Below are positions 6,070 to 13,012 of a DNA stretch of 13,721 nt, piece after piece. The position numbers were made by a program, and so were the translations under genes. The DNA comes from an uncultured Candidatus Methylacidiphilales bacterium. Lineage in GTDB: Bacteria > Verrucomicrobiota > Verrucomicrobiia > Methylacidiphilales > CALFVM01. Under the pieces are notes generated by a model, which had not been told where the DNA came from, made no database searches, and saw only the letters and a program-made list of their open reading frames with translations. The stretch spans positions 1 to 13,721 of the forward strand of contig CALFVM010000249.1 in NCBI GenBank assembly GCA_937928665.1, written 5' to 3'. Each line of letters begins with the position of its first letter. The first letter of the stretch is position 1.

Positions 6070-8270
6070 CGGCGGGCTTCGGTTCGGAATTTCGGGTCAA
6101 TGGCATCGCGCAACGTGTCGCCAAGAAGGTTATAGGAAAGTGCCGTCAGGAAAATGGCCAAACCGGGCAGGAAGAGCCAGAGGAAACCGAGCATGATGAC
6201 TTTCATCTGCTGCGCCTGCGACAGCATCAAACCCCACGACGCCTCCGGATCCTGGATGCCAAGACCCAGAAAGCTCAGACTCGCCTCACCCATAATGTAG
6301 CCTGGGATACTCAGGGTCGCACTGACCACCAAATACCCCGCGATGTTCGGCAGAATGTGCCACACCAGAATCCGGAACCGACTCTGGCCCATGGCTTCAG
6401 CCGCCTGAACAAACGGGCGTTCCCGCAGGGATAACGTCATGCCCCGAATGATCCGGGCTGTTCCCGTCCAGCCAATGAAGCTCAGGATAAAAACAATCAG
6501 GACGAACATCTCATCCGAACGGAAATAGGGAGCCAGGGCCCCCCGGAGCGCAATCAGCAGGTAAAGCCCCGGAATGCACATAATCACTTCGGTCGCCCGC
6601 ATGGCGATCCCATCAAAGGCTCCGCCAAGGTAGCCCGAAAGGGCCCCGATCAGGAAACCCAAGGTCATGGTCACGGTCACCCCGATCAGACCGATTGAGA
6701 GCGACACCTGCGACCCATACAGCATCCGGGAAAAGACATCCCGCCCGGTTGCATCACTCCCAAACAGATAAATCCGTGCCGGTGCCTCCACCCCGAACAA
6801 GTGCGTCCTCGCTGGTATCAACCCAAACAGTTTGTAGGGCTCCCCCTCAACAAACCAGCGAATCGGCACCGTTTCGCCTGCCTTCCTCCGATAATCGGCC
6901 GCGCTCGGATCGACATTTTCATAAAGCTGCAAATGCAGGCGGCCACCCTTCCACACCAGGGCGGTCGGGGGATGATAGGTTTGGGCCAAATCCTGACTGG
7001 TGACCGAGTAAGGGGCAATGAACGGAGCAAAAAGTGCCGCCGCATAGAATACCGTCAACAGGCCCAAAGCGGACACCCCCCACGGGCTCCGCAGGAGATC
7101 CCGCCCGATGCGACGAATCACCGGCCACCCTGACACGACGACAAACACCCCTCCCAGGCCAATCACCCCGAAAAACCCGTTTTTCAGCCAACCCCAAAAC
7201 CACCGCTCGCCCCACGGCAAAAATCCTGCCAGGTAACCGACCGCAAGGAGTGCCGCCACCGCCAGCACCGCTAAGCCCCACTGACGCCGGCTCAAGGAGC
7301 CCCCCTTTTCCAGCCGGATGCGCGGATCGGAGATTCCGAGAAGAATGTCCGCCAGCAGGTTACCCGCAATCAACATCGAAGCTCCCAGCACGACCGAGGC
7401 CAGCACTGTATAGTGATCCTGCCGGAGAAACGCCTGATAGGTCAGTTGGCCCAGTCCTGGATAATTGAAAATATTCTCCACCAACAACGCACCGCTGAGC
7501 AGTCCGGAGAAGGCAAAACCCAACGAAGTCACAAAGGGGTTGATCGCATTGCGCAAAACATGTTTGAGCATCACCACCATCTCCGACAATCCCTTGGCCC
7601 GGGCCGTGGTCACATACTCCGCCCGGATATTGTCCAGAAAGTTGGCCCGCATGATCCGCATCGCCCCGGCCACCCCTCCGATCCCCAGGACAAACGCCGG
7701 CAACGCCAAGTGCCAAAGATAATCTCCCACCCGCGCCGGCCCCGGCATGAAATCCGATAGGATCGATGTCATCCCCCCGGTCGGAAACAAACCGGTCTGG
7801 GCCGCGATGAAGAGCGCGATCAGCGCGATAAAAAACTCGGGCAAGGATATCGCCGCATAGGCCAGAACCGCACTGACCCGGTCAAAAATCGAGTCCTTGT
7901 AAATCGCCGCCAAAATCCCCAACGGCAGTGCGATCGACCAACTGATGAGCATCGAGGCCAGAGAAAGCCCCAACGTGGCCGGAACCCGCTGCAGCAAAAG
8001 ATCGGACACATCCACCTTGTAGGTCCACGAATAACCAAAGTCCCCCCGCACCGCTCCCCCCAGCCAGCGCACATATTGCGCCGGCCACGGTTGATCCAGC
8101 CCATATTTCTTTTCCAGAGCCGCAATGGTTTCTTCCGAAATATCCCGCTGCCCCCGCGCGGTATCCAGAAAATCGCCCGGCGCCAGGCTCATGAGCCAGA
8201 AAACCAGCGCGCTCACGATCAGGAGAATCGGGATGCTGACTAGGATACGCCGAAGAATGTAGGTGGTCAC
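6066..8270 (-). CDS. Fused OppB-OppC oligopeptide ABC permease
   Basis: One uninterrupted 734-residue frame contains two complete permeases. Residues 1-323 match OppB/DppB: MTTYILRRILVSIPILLIVS at the start, an EAA loop at about 219-242 (YVTTARAKGLSEMVVMLKHV) and an end at LADILLGISDPRIRLE. Residues about 385-734 match OppC/DppC: LRSPWGVSALGLL, the FGSDATGRDVFSRMLYG signature (503-519), an EAA loop at about 620-644 and the C-terminal LGDTLRDAIDP. Between them, residues 325-385 add two hydrophobic segments (about 330-350 and 364-384). The OppC first periplasmic loop is enlarged (about 421-502). The start is GTG 8270: an in-frame TAA lies four codons upstream and the N terminus matches OppB proteins, though no ribosome site is clear. 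It imports peptides, or similar substrates, through the inner membrane with the adjacent binding protein and OppD. Normally these are two genes. Confidence 0.92.
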   Translation of the reverse strand: MTTYILRRILVSIPILLIVSALVFWLMSLAPGDFLDTARGQRDISEETIAALEKKYGLDQPWPAQYVRWLGGAVRGDFGYSWTYKVDVSDLLLQRVPATLGLSLASMLISWSIALPLGILAAIYKDSIFDRVSAVLAYAAISLPEFFIALIALFIAAQTGLFPTGGMTSILSDFMPGPARVGDYLWHLALPAFVLGIGGVAGAMRIMRANFLDNIRAEYVTTARAKGLSEMVVMLKHVLRNAINPFVTSLGFAFSGLLSGALLVENIFNYPGLGQLTYQAFLRQDHYTVLASVVLGASMLIAGNLLADILLGISDPRIRLEKGGSLSRRQWGLAVLAVAALLAVGYLAGFLPWGERWFWGWLKNGFFGVIGLGGVFVVVSGWPVIRRIGRDLLRSPWGVSALGLLTVFYAAALFAPFIAPYSVTSQDLAQTYHPPTALVWKGGRLHLQLYENVDPSAADYRRKAGETVPIRWFVEGEPYKLFGLIPARTHLFGVEAPARIYLFGSDATGRDVFSRMLYGSQVSLSIGLIGVTVTMTLGFLIGALSGYLGGAFDGIAMRATEVIMCIPGLYLLIALRGALAPYFRSDEMFVLIVFILSFIGWTGTARIIRGMTLSLRERPFVQAAEAMGQSRFRILVWHILPNIAGYLVVSATLSIPGYIMGEASLSFLGLGIQDPEASWGLMLSQAQQMKVIMLGFLWLFLPGLAIFLTALSYNLLGDTLRDAIDPKFRTEARR

Positions 8271-8310
8271 AGAATGCGCTTATTCAAGTCATCCGTTTTT
8301 CACGGACATT

Positions 8311-10104
8311 TCACGAACCCTCCGGCAGGCACCATAACGTTTCCATCTCGTAAACCGTCCGGCCCCGCATGTCCTGAAAGAGATTCTGCCACCGGTTCTT
8401 GATGCCCAGATACGTGTTAGGCGTAACCAAAAAAATTAAAGGCCGCTCCACCGCAAAAATCTCCTGCAATTCGTCAATCAGTGCTTTCCTCTTCTCCCGC
8501 TCAAATGTCCGTTCCGATAAATCCATGATCTCATCTATCCGCGCCTCCCACTCCGTCGCCGGACTCTTCTGCCCCGGATGCCACAGATGGAGGCGCCCGT
8601 CGCTCCGATAGATCGCTTTGCCCCCGGACGGATCCCCGCCCCCGGTGAATCCCATGATCCCCGCCTCGTAGTTAAACGTCTGCGACGTCCGCGCAATCAT
8701 CGTGCCGAAATCGATCGCGCTCAGCCGCACCGAGATTCCCAAATCCTTCATGTTCTCCGCAAAGCTCGTGATGATCTGGGGCGATGTCGCGCTGGCCGCC
8801 GGGACCAACACCTCGAACTCGACCTCGTTCCCCTCCGCATCCCGCAGCGGACCACCCCGGGGATCGCGCTGGAAACCCGCTTCAGTCAATAACGCCCGCG
8901 CCCGGGCCGGATCGTAATCGAACCGGGTCGTGTTCTCGTTATGCCAGCGAAGGTTTCCCGGCCCAATGATGCTGTGCAGCGGTGTGGCCCGGCCGAAGAA
9001 CACTCCCCGGACAATCCCCTCGCGGTCGAACCCGTGGGAAATCGCCTGGCGGAACCGACGGTCGGTGAACCAACGGAGCTTGTACGCTGGCACAAATGGC
9101 TCACCCTTCTCGTTCTTGCCTGGGTGCTGATTGAAGAAGATAAAAGAGATCCCCGACGAAGGGCCTTGCTCGTAAATGGTGAAATCGTAGGTTGCTTCGC
9201 CCCGCCGCACCCAAGTCACGTCGGGCCCGGGCACGCCGCTGATATCGGTCTGGCCCGTGGCAAAAAGCACCAGTTCCGCGTTGGCATCCTTGACAAATTT
9301 GACCACCACAAGATTGAGATACGGCAGCCGCTGCCCCAGCGAATCAGCCTTCCAATAATGAGGATTCGGCACCAGCAACAAACGGTCGCCCGGACGGTAG
9401 GAGAGCAGGCGGAAGGGTCCGCTGCTCACAAGTTCCTGGGGCGTGGCCATCCCGGTCTGAATCGTCCATGCCTGGGCCAGTTTCCCCTCCTTGAGTGCCC
9501 CCTCTAACTTGTGCTTCGGCAGGATCGTGACAAACCCGATATCGTTTAAAAACGGCGCATAAAGATCCGGCGTAATAAACCGGACGGTTAGCTCATCGAC
9601 TTTCTCAAACCGGATCGGCTCTCCGGCAATGGTGTACTGCTGGCTGTAACGATTCGGCGTTTCGGGATCGAACACCGCCTGAAACGTGAAGATCACATCA
9701 TCCGCCGTCAGCGGATGGCCGTCACTCCACTTCACCCCTTCCCGCAGGCGGAACGTGTAGGTCTTGAGGTCGTCCCCGATCTCCCACGATTCGGCCAGGG
9801 CGGGCACGGTCTCCTGTGTGACCGGGTCGGACGTCGTCAGTCCGGTGAACATCAAGCGCGAAATCTCCGCCGAATCCGCGTCCTCAATCACCAACGGATT
9901 GAACCCGGTTGGCTCACCCGCGTTCGACAGGACCAAGACTCCCCCATATTGCCCGGGCGGCTGAGCCGACACCGCCACCCCCGGCGGCAATGGCGGAAAC
10001 TCACGCGGAGGCAAAGGCGTTGCCGGTTGCAGGGCCACCGCAACCACCGCGGCCAGTGCCAATCCCACAATCAACCCAATTCCAATCCGGCCGCCGCCAC
10101 TCAT
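8311..10104 (-). CDS. Oligopeptide ABC transporter substrate-binding protein (SBP family 5)
   Basis: The protein has 597 residues from ATG 10104. Residues 7-25 (IGIGLIVGLALAAVVAVAL) form a signal peptide or anchor with no lipobox Cys. A Pro-rich spacer (about 27-50) follows, then the mature fold from GGVLVLSNAGEPTGFNPL (54-71). The family 5 signature is clear: LREGVKWSDGHPLTADDVIFTFQ spans 120-142 and is preceded by PALAESWEI. Later features, SGPFRLLSYRPGD and RFRQAISHGFDREGIV, are also typical. The frame stays open upstream to 10251, but that extension overlaps the DUF420 gene in another frame and precedes the signal peptide, so ATG 10104 is chosen. Only a weak ribosome site (CTGAAG) is near it. 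It captures substrate outside the inner membrane and delivers it to the fused permease 40 bp downstream. The substrate could be a peptide, nickel or a glycan-derived compound; sequence alone does not tell. Confidence 0.92.
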   Translation of the reverse strand: MSGGGRIGIGLIVGLALAAVVAVALQPATPLPPREFPPLPPGVAVSAQPPGQYGGVLVLSNAGEPTGFNPLVIEDADSAEISRLMFTGLTTSDPVTQETVPALAESWEIGDDLKTYTFRLREGVKWSDGHPLTADDVIFTFQAVFDPETPNRYSQQYTIAGEPIRFEKVDELTVRFITPDLYAPFLNDIGFVTILPKHKLEGALKEGKLAQAWTIQTGMATPQELVSSGPFRLLSYRPGDRLLLVPNPHYWKADSLGQRLPYLNLVVVKFVKDANAELVLFATGQTDISGVPGPDVTWVRRGEATYDFTIYEQGPSSGISFIFFNQHPGKNEKGEPFVPAYKLRWFTDRRFRQAISHGFDREGIVRGVFFGRATPLHSIIGPGNLRWHNENTTRFDYDPARARALLTEAGFQRDPRGGPLRDAEGNEVEFEVLVPAASATSPQIITSFAENMKDLGISVRLSAIDFGTMIARTSQTFNYEAGIMGFTGGGDPSGGKAIYRSDGRLHLWHPGQKSPATEWEARIDEIMDLSERTFEREKRKALIDELQEIFAVERPLIFLVTPNTYLGIKNRWQNLFQDMRGRTVYEMETLWCLPEGS

Positions 10105-10116
10105 TGCTTCAGCAAG

Positions 10117-10159
10117 AGAATAGACCCGGCACGCCCTTGGCAAGGGGATATCCATCCCC
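10117..10159 (-). promoter_or_regulatory. Overlapping palindromes and weak promoter in the gap before the Opp operon
   Basis: The 62 bp gap between the DUF420 stop and the substrate-binding protein holds two adjoining dyads: CCCTTG-G-CAAGGG (10134-10146) and GGGGAT-ATCC-ATCCCC (10144-10159). On the minus strand TTGCCA (10138-10143) and TATTCT (10117-10122) resemble -35/-10 boxes but with only 15 bp between them, and the leader would be about 6 nt. No T-run follows the dyads, so they are not an intrinsic terminator. They could form an operator or a messenger-stabilising hairpin between the two transcription units. This is tentative. Confidence 0.25.
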
Positions 10160-10166
10160 CCCGGAA

Positions 10167-10595
10167 TCAGGCGGGCGGGAACCAGACGTAGAGCATCAGA
10201 TAGACGACGACACCCGTGACCGAGACATACATCCAGATCGGCCACGTCCACCTGGCCAGCCGTCGATGGGTTTCAAACCGGCCCCGGGCCGCCAGAAAAA
10301 CCGTGGCCAAAATCATCGGCAAATTGACAATCGCCAGAATGACGTGACTCCCGAGCACCAGGAAGTACACGGACCGGATCCAACCCTCCGCCTGGAACTT
10401 TGTCTGGAGTTGAAACCCGAGGTGATAAATCAAATACGAGGTCAAAAACAACGCGGACGTCACCAGTGCCGCCACCATCACATTCCGGTGCGCCTCCCGT
10501 TTTCCTTGTTTAATCAGAACGAAGCCAGCCACCAAAAGACAGGTGGTCAGACCATTCAGGCAGGCATTGAGTAGGGGTAAATCTGAAGGGCTCAT
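10167..10595 (-). CDS. DUF420 (YozB/CtaM family) membrane protein, cytochrome oxidase assembly
   Basis: The protein has 142 residues and four predicted membrane helices (about 8-28, 40-58, 75-102, 118-138). It carries family features: LPLLNACLN at the N terminus, HRNVM, SALFLTSYLIYH, VYFLVLGSHVILA and HRRLARWTWPIWMYVSVTGVVVYLMLY. Four His (36, 58, 84, 110) sit near helix ends and could bind haem or copper; this is inference. In Staphylococcus aureus the DUF420 protein CtaM is needed for function of the aa3 oxidase, which supports an assembly role. The start overlaps the SCO stop (ATGA, 10592-10595), and a GGAGG-type ribosome site precedes it. It is the last gene of the four-gene coupled module. 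Confidence 0.9.
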   Translation of the reverse strand: MSPSDLPLLNACLNGLTTCLLVAGFVLIKQGKREAHRNVMVAALVTSALFLTSYLIYHLGFQLQTKFQAEGWIRSVYFLVLGSHVILAIVNLPMILATVFLAARGRFETHRRLARWTWPIWMYVSVTGVVVYLMLYVWFPPA

Positions 10596-11263
10596 TGCTC
10601 CGCCCTCCGTGCCTCACGCAACAGGCGGCCGATCGCCAGCACCACATCGTCCACCGCGCGGGGGGAGCCACTGTCAAAATAACCCCGCACCCGGCCCTGC
10701 CCGTCCACCACGGCAAACCGAGTGCTGTGGGTGAAGCGCCCCAGCCTTTCCCACTCTTCCTCCGGCGTCTCCTCAAATCCCATCAAGAGCCCTTCATGCG
10801 CCACCCGACGGATTGTTTCCGGATCCCCTGTCAGAAACCACCACTGGTCTGGCTTGGCCAAAAACCGGTTGGCATAGGCCCACAACACCTCCGGAGTGTC
10901 GTGTTCCGGATCCACCGTGATCGAGACCAGCCTGATTTCCGGCGTCTTCCGCAACGCCTCCTGAATCTCCCGCATCCGCGTGCTCATCATCCCGCAGGCT
11001 GCCGGGCAGTTGGTGAAGATAAGATCCACCACCCAGGGTTGCCCCTGCAAATCGGCCAGCCCAATCTCCCGCCCGGACCGCTCCGTCAAGCGGAAGTCCG
11101 GCACCTGCGCAAACACCGGCAGCGGTTCTTCATTCGCTCGCAAACCCTCCGCGTGCTGGATGCTGGCATGAAAATAGGCCGCCACAAATCCAACAATAAT
11201 CAGACCGAGCACGATAAACGCCGCCCGGTGCAACACAGGCGAAGCCGGACGAACTTCGCTCAT
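10592..11263 (-). CDS. SCO1/SenC family copper chaperone
   Basis: The protein has 223 residues from ATG 11263. One N-terminal anchor (about 14-31) precedes a thioredoxin-fold domain outside the membrane. The copper site is present: Cys86 and Cys90 in FTNCPAACG (CxxxC), and the conserved His179 in GRFTHSTRF. DPEHDTPEVL (118-127) and the closing beta strand FAVVDGQGRVRGYFDSG are also typical. Most SCO proteins have Pro after the second Cys; here it is Gly91. The family delivers copper to, or reduces, the CuA site of cytochrome c oxidase subunit II. The frame extends upstream to 11722, but this lies inside the permease gene, and the ATGA overlap at 11260-11263 with GGGAG upstream marks the true start. 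It is encoded between the ABC-2 permease and DUF420 genes. Confidence 0.93.
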   Translation of the reverse strand: MSEVRPASPVLHRAAFIVLGLIIVGFVAAYFHASIQHAEGLRANEEPLPVFAQVPDFRLTERSGREIGLADLQGQPWVVDLIFTNCPAACGMMSTRMREIQEALRKTPEIRLVSITVDPEHDTPEVLWAYANRFLAKPDQWWFLTGDPETIRRVAHEGLLMGFEETPEEEWERLGRFTHSTRFAVVDGQGRVRGYFDSGSPRAVDDVVLAIGRLLREARRAEQ

Positions 11264-12030
11264 CTGCCGAAACTCCCTGCGGTCATCCGCGCCCCCAGTG
11301 CCGTCAGCACCCCGCCCGCCACCACGAGGACCCCCGCACCGAGCCAGGCCGTTCCCGCCGATCCCCCGGCCAACGCCGCCCGCATCCCATCCAGACCGTA
11401 TGTCAGCGGGTTGAGCGACATCACCAAGGCCATCCAGGAGGCTGCCGTCTCCCGCGGAAACAGGGCTCCCGATAAGAGCCAAAGCGGAAACAGGACGAGA
11501 TTCATGATGCCATGAAAACCCTGCACCGAAGTTGATTTCCACGCAAAAACGAAACCGAGCGCGGTGAGCGCGACCGAGGCCGCTGCCAAAATTCCCGCCG
11601 CCGCCAGAAACTCCAGCAAACCAAACCGGAGCCCGACCAACGGAGCCAATGCGAAGAAGAGCAGCCCCTGCCCAAAGGCCAGGCTCGCCCCACCCAAAAT
11701 CTTCCCCAACGCAACCGCCCACGGATGCACTGGTGCGACCAGCACCCCCTGCAAAAAGCCCTCGCGCCGATCCTCAATAATCGAAATGGTCGAAAAAATC
11801 GCGGTGAACAACACAATCATCATCACCGTGCCCGGAAAGAAAAATTGCAAATACGTCGTCCCTTCCGGCACCCCCGGAACCCGGAATGCCTCCCCAACAC
11901 CCGATCCAATGAACAGCCAAAAAATCACCGGCGTCCCCAACGCACCGACCACCCGGCTGCGCTGCCGCAAAAACCGCACCACCTCGCGCTGCCACAAAGT
12001 CATCACCGGTGCCCAAAAAAACTGCTTCAT
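11260..12030 (-). CDS. ABC-2 type transporter permease
   Basis: The protein has 256 residues from ATG 12030 (MKQFFWAPVMTLWQREVVRF). Six hydrophobic segments are visible, at roughly 32-45, 65-85, 110-130, 142-162, 170-190 and 228-248. The family features are FFFPGTVMMIVLFTAIFSTISI, then EDRREGFLQGVLVAPVHP and the closing SLNPLTYGLDGMRAAL. This ABC-2 (NatB/DrrB/NodJ-like) type exports small molecules or lipids, or serves haem/copper enzyme maturation. The substrate here cannot be read from sequence. An alternative GTG at 12048 lies inside the ATPase gene; ATG 12030 has GGGAGG four bases upstream and overlaps the ATPase stop by ATGA. It is the partner of the ATPase immediately upstream and is coupled to the SCO gene immediately downstream. 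Confidence 0.92.
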   Translation of the reverse strand: MKQFFWAPVMTLWQREVVRFLRQRSRVVGALGTPVIFWLFIGSGVGEAFRVPGVPEGTTYLQFFFPGTVMMIVLFTAIFSTISIIEDRREGFLQGVLVAPVHPWAVALGKILGGASLAFGQGLLFFALAPLVGLRFGLLEFLAAAGILAAASVALTALGFVFAWKSTSVQGFHGIMNLVLFPLWLLSGALFPRETAASWMALVMSLNPLTYGLDGMRAALAGGSAGTAWLGAGVLVVAGGVLTALGARMTAGSFGR

Positions 12031-12977
12031 TCCGCCTCCCCCCGCCACGCCCGCCCAGTGGCCGCCGCATAGACATCTTCCAACGACGGCGGGTTGATTG
12101 ACAGTGCTCGCAACTCTGCCCCGGCCAAGACAATGGCCGCCCGAACCTGTTCCCCCGCCGCGCCGACATCACCCGAAGTGAGTCGCACCACCAGATCACC
12201 ACCTTCGCAAGACACCTTGCCCACTGCCCCCAGTGCCGACATCACCCGGTCAGCGTCTGATACGTCCACGCGGACGACCGCTCCCCCCACGCCGTCCCGA
12301 AGAACCCCGGGCGAACCCCGCGACACCACCCGGCCTCCGTCCAAAATTGCCAGCTCATCGCACCGCTCCGCCTCATCCAAAAAATGGGTCGTCACGATCA
12401 CCGTCATCCCGGCCTTTTTCAATCCCGCCAAATACTCCCACAAATCCCGCCGAATCCCGGGATCCAGCCCCGCCGAAGGTTCGTCCATCAGGAGCAGTTC
12501 CGGACCGGGCAAAAGTGCTTTGGCAATTTCCACCCGTCTCTGCAACCCACCCGACAGAGTTTCCACCACATCCTTTCTGCGCCCCCCTAGGCCAAGCGTC
12601 TCCAAGAGTTCATCACTCCGCTGTTCAATCCGCTCCGGCGTCATTCCATAAAGCCGGCCGTGATGCTTCAAATTTTCCCAAACCCGGAGTTTCTTATCTA
12701 ACGACGGATGCTGAAAGACAACGCCAAGCCGCGAGCGGACGGCGGGTGCCCCCTCCGGTAGCCGCTGCCCCAGAATCTCAATCGTCCCCCCCTGCGGTTT
12801 TGTCAGCGTGGCCGCCAATTTGAACAGGGTTGTCTTCCCCCCACCGTTCGGCCCCAGCAACCCAAAGATCAGACCGGGCTTTACCTCAAGGTCAACCCCA
12901 CTGAGTGCCTGATGCTCGCCGTAGGCGTAGGAAACCTCCCGGCAGCGGAGTGCCAAAGTTGAATGAGGCGCAGACAT
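12027..12977 (-). CDS. ABC-2 exporter ATPase (CcmA/NatA/DrrA-like)
   Basis: The protein has 316 residues from ATG 12977. Walker A is GPNGGGKTT (42-50; the more usual form is GPNGAGKTT), Q-loop Gln89 is in VVFQHPSLDKKL, the signature is LSGGLQRR (141-148), Walker B is LLLMDEPSAGLDP (161-173) and the switch His198 is in VTTHFLDEAERCDELAIL. The C-terminal 80 residues form the regulatory extension typical of this class, ending INPPSLEDVYAAATG. It powers the ABC-2 permease whose ATG overlaps its stop. The longer open frame to 13400 runs antiparallel in sense to nothing useful: it lies in another frame of the DMT transporter gene, so it is not used as the start. It stands 35 bp after the DMT transporter stop, so one transcript may cover both. 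Confidence 0.92.
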   Translation of the reverse strand: MSAPHSTLALRCREVSYAYGEHQALSGVDLEVKPGLIFGLLGPNGGGKTTLFKLAATLTKPQGGTIEILGQRLPEGAPAVRSRLGVVFQHPSLDKKLRVWENLKHHGRLYGMTPERIEQRSDELLETLGLGGRRKDVVETLSGGLQRRVEIAKALLPGPELLLMDEPSAGLDPGIRRDLWEYLAGLKKAGMTVIVTTHFLDEAERCDELAILDGGRVVSRGSPGVLRDGVGGAVVRVDVSDADRVMSALGAVGKVSCEGGDLVVRLTSGDVGAAGEQVRAAIVLAGAELRALSINPPSLEDVYAAATGRAWRGEAE

Positions 12978-13012
12978 CGAGCCCGCAGAAGGTGCCTGCC
13001 CTGCCCGGAAAA

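Noticed and set aside
8292..8306. Small hairpin TCCGT-TTTTC-ACGGA between the binding protein and the permease
   Set aside because: The stem is only 5 bp and has no T-run in the direction of transcription; too weak to call an attenuator or terminator.
10105..10251. N-terminal extension of 49 codons on the substrate-binding protein
   Set aside because: It overlaps the DUF420 coding sequence in another frame and would bury the signal peptide internally; ATG 10104 is the sensible start.
9909..10574. Plus-strand open frame of 221 codons
   Set aside because: Antisense to the substrate-binding protein start and the DUF420 gene; Pro/Arg/His-rich with no motif.
11264..11722. N-terminal extension of 153 codons on the SCO protein
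   Set aside because: It lies within the ABC-2 permease gene, is Gly-rich and low-complexity, and the ATGA overlap defines the true start.
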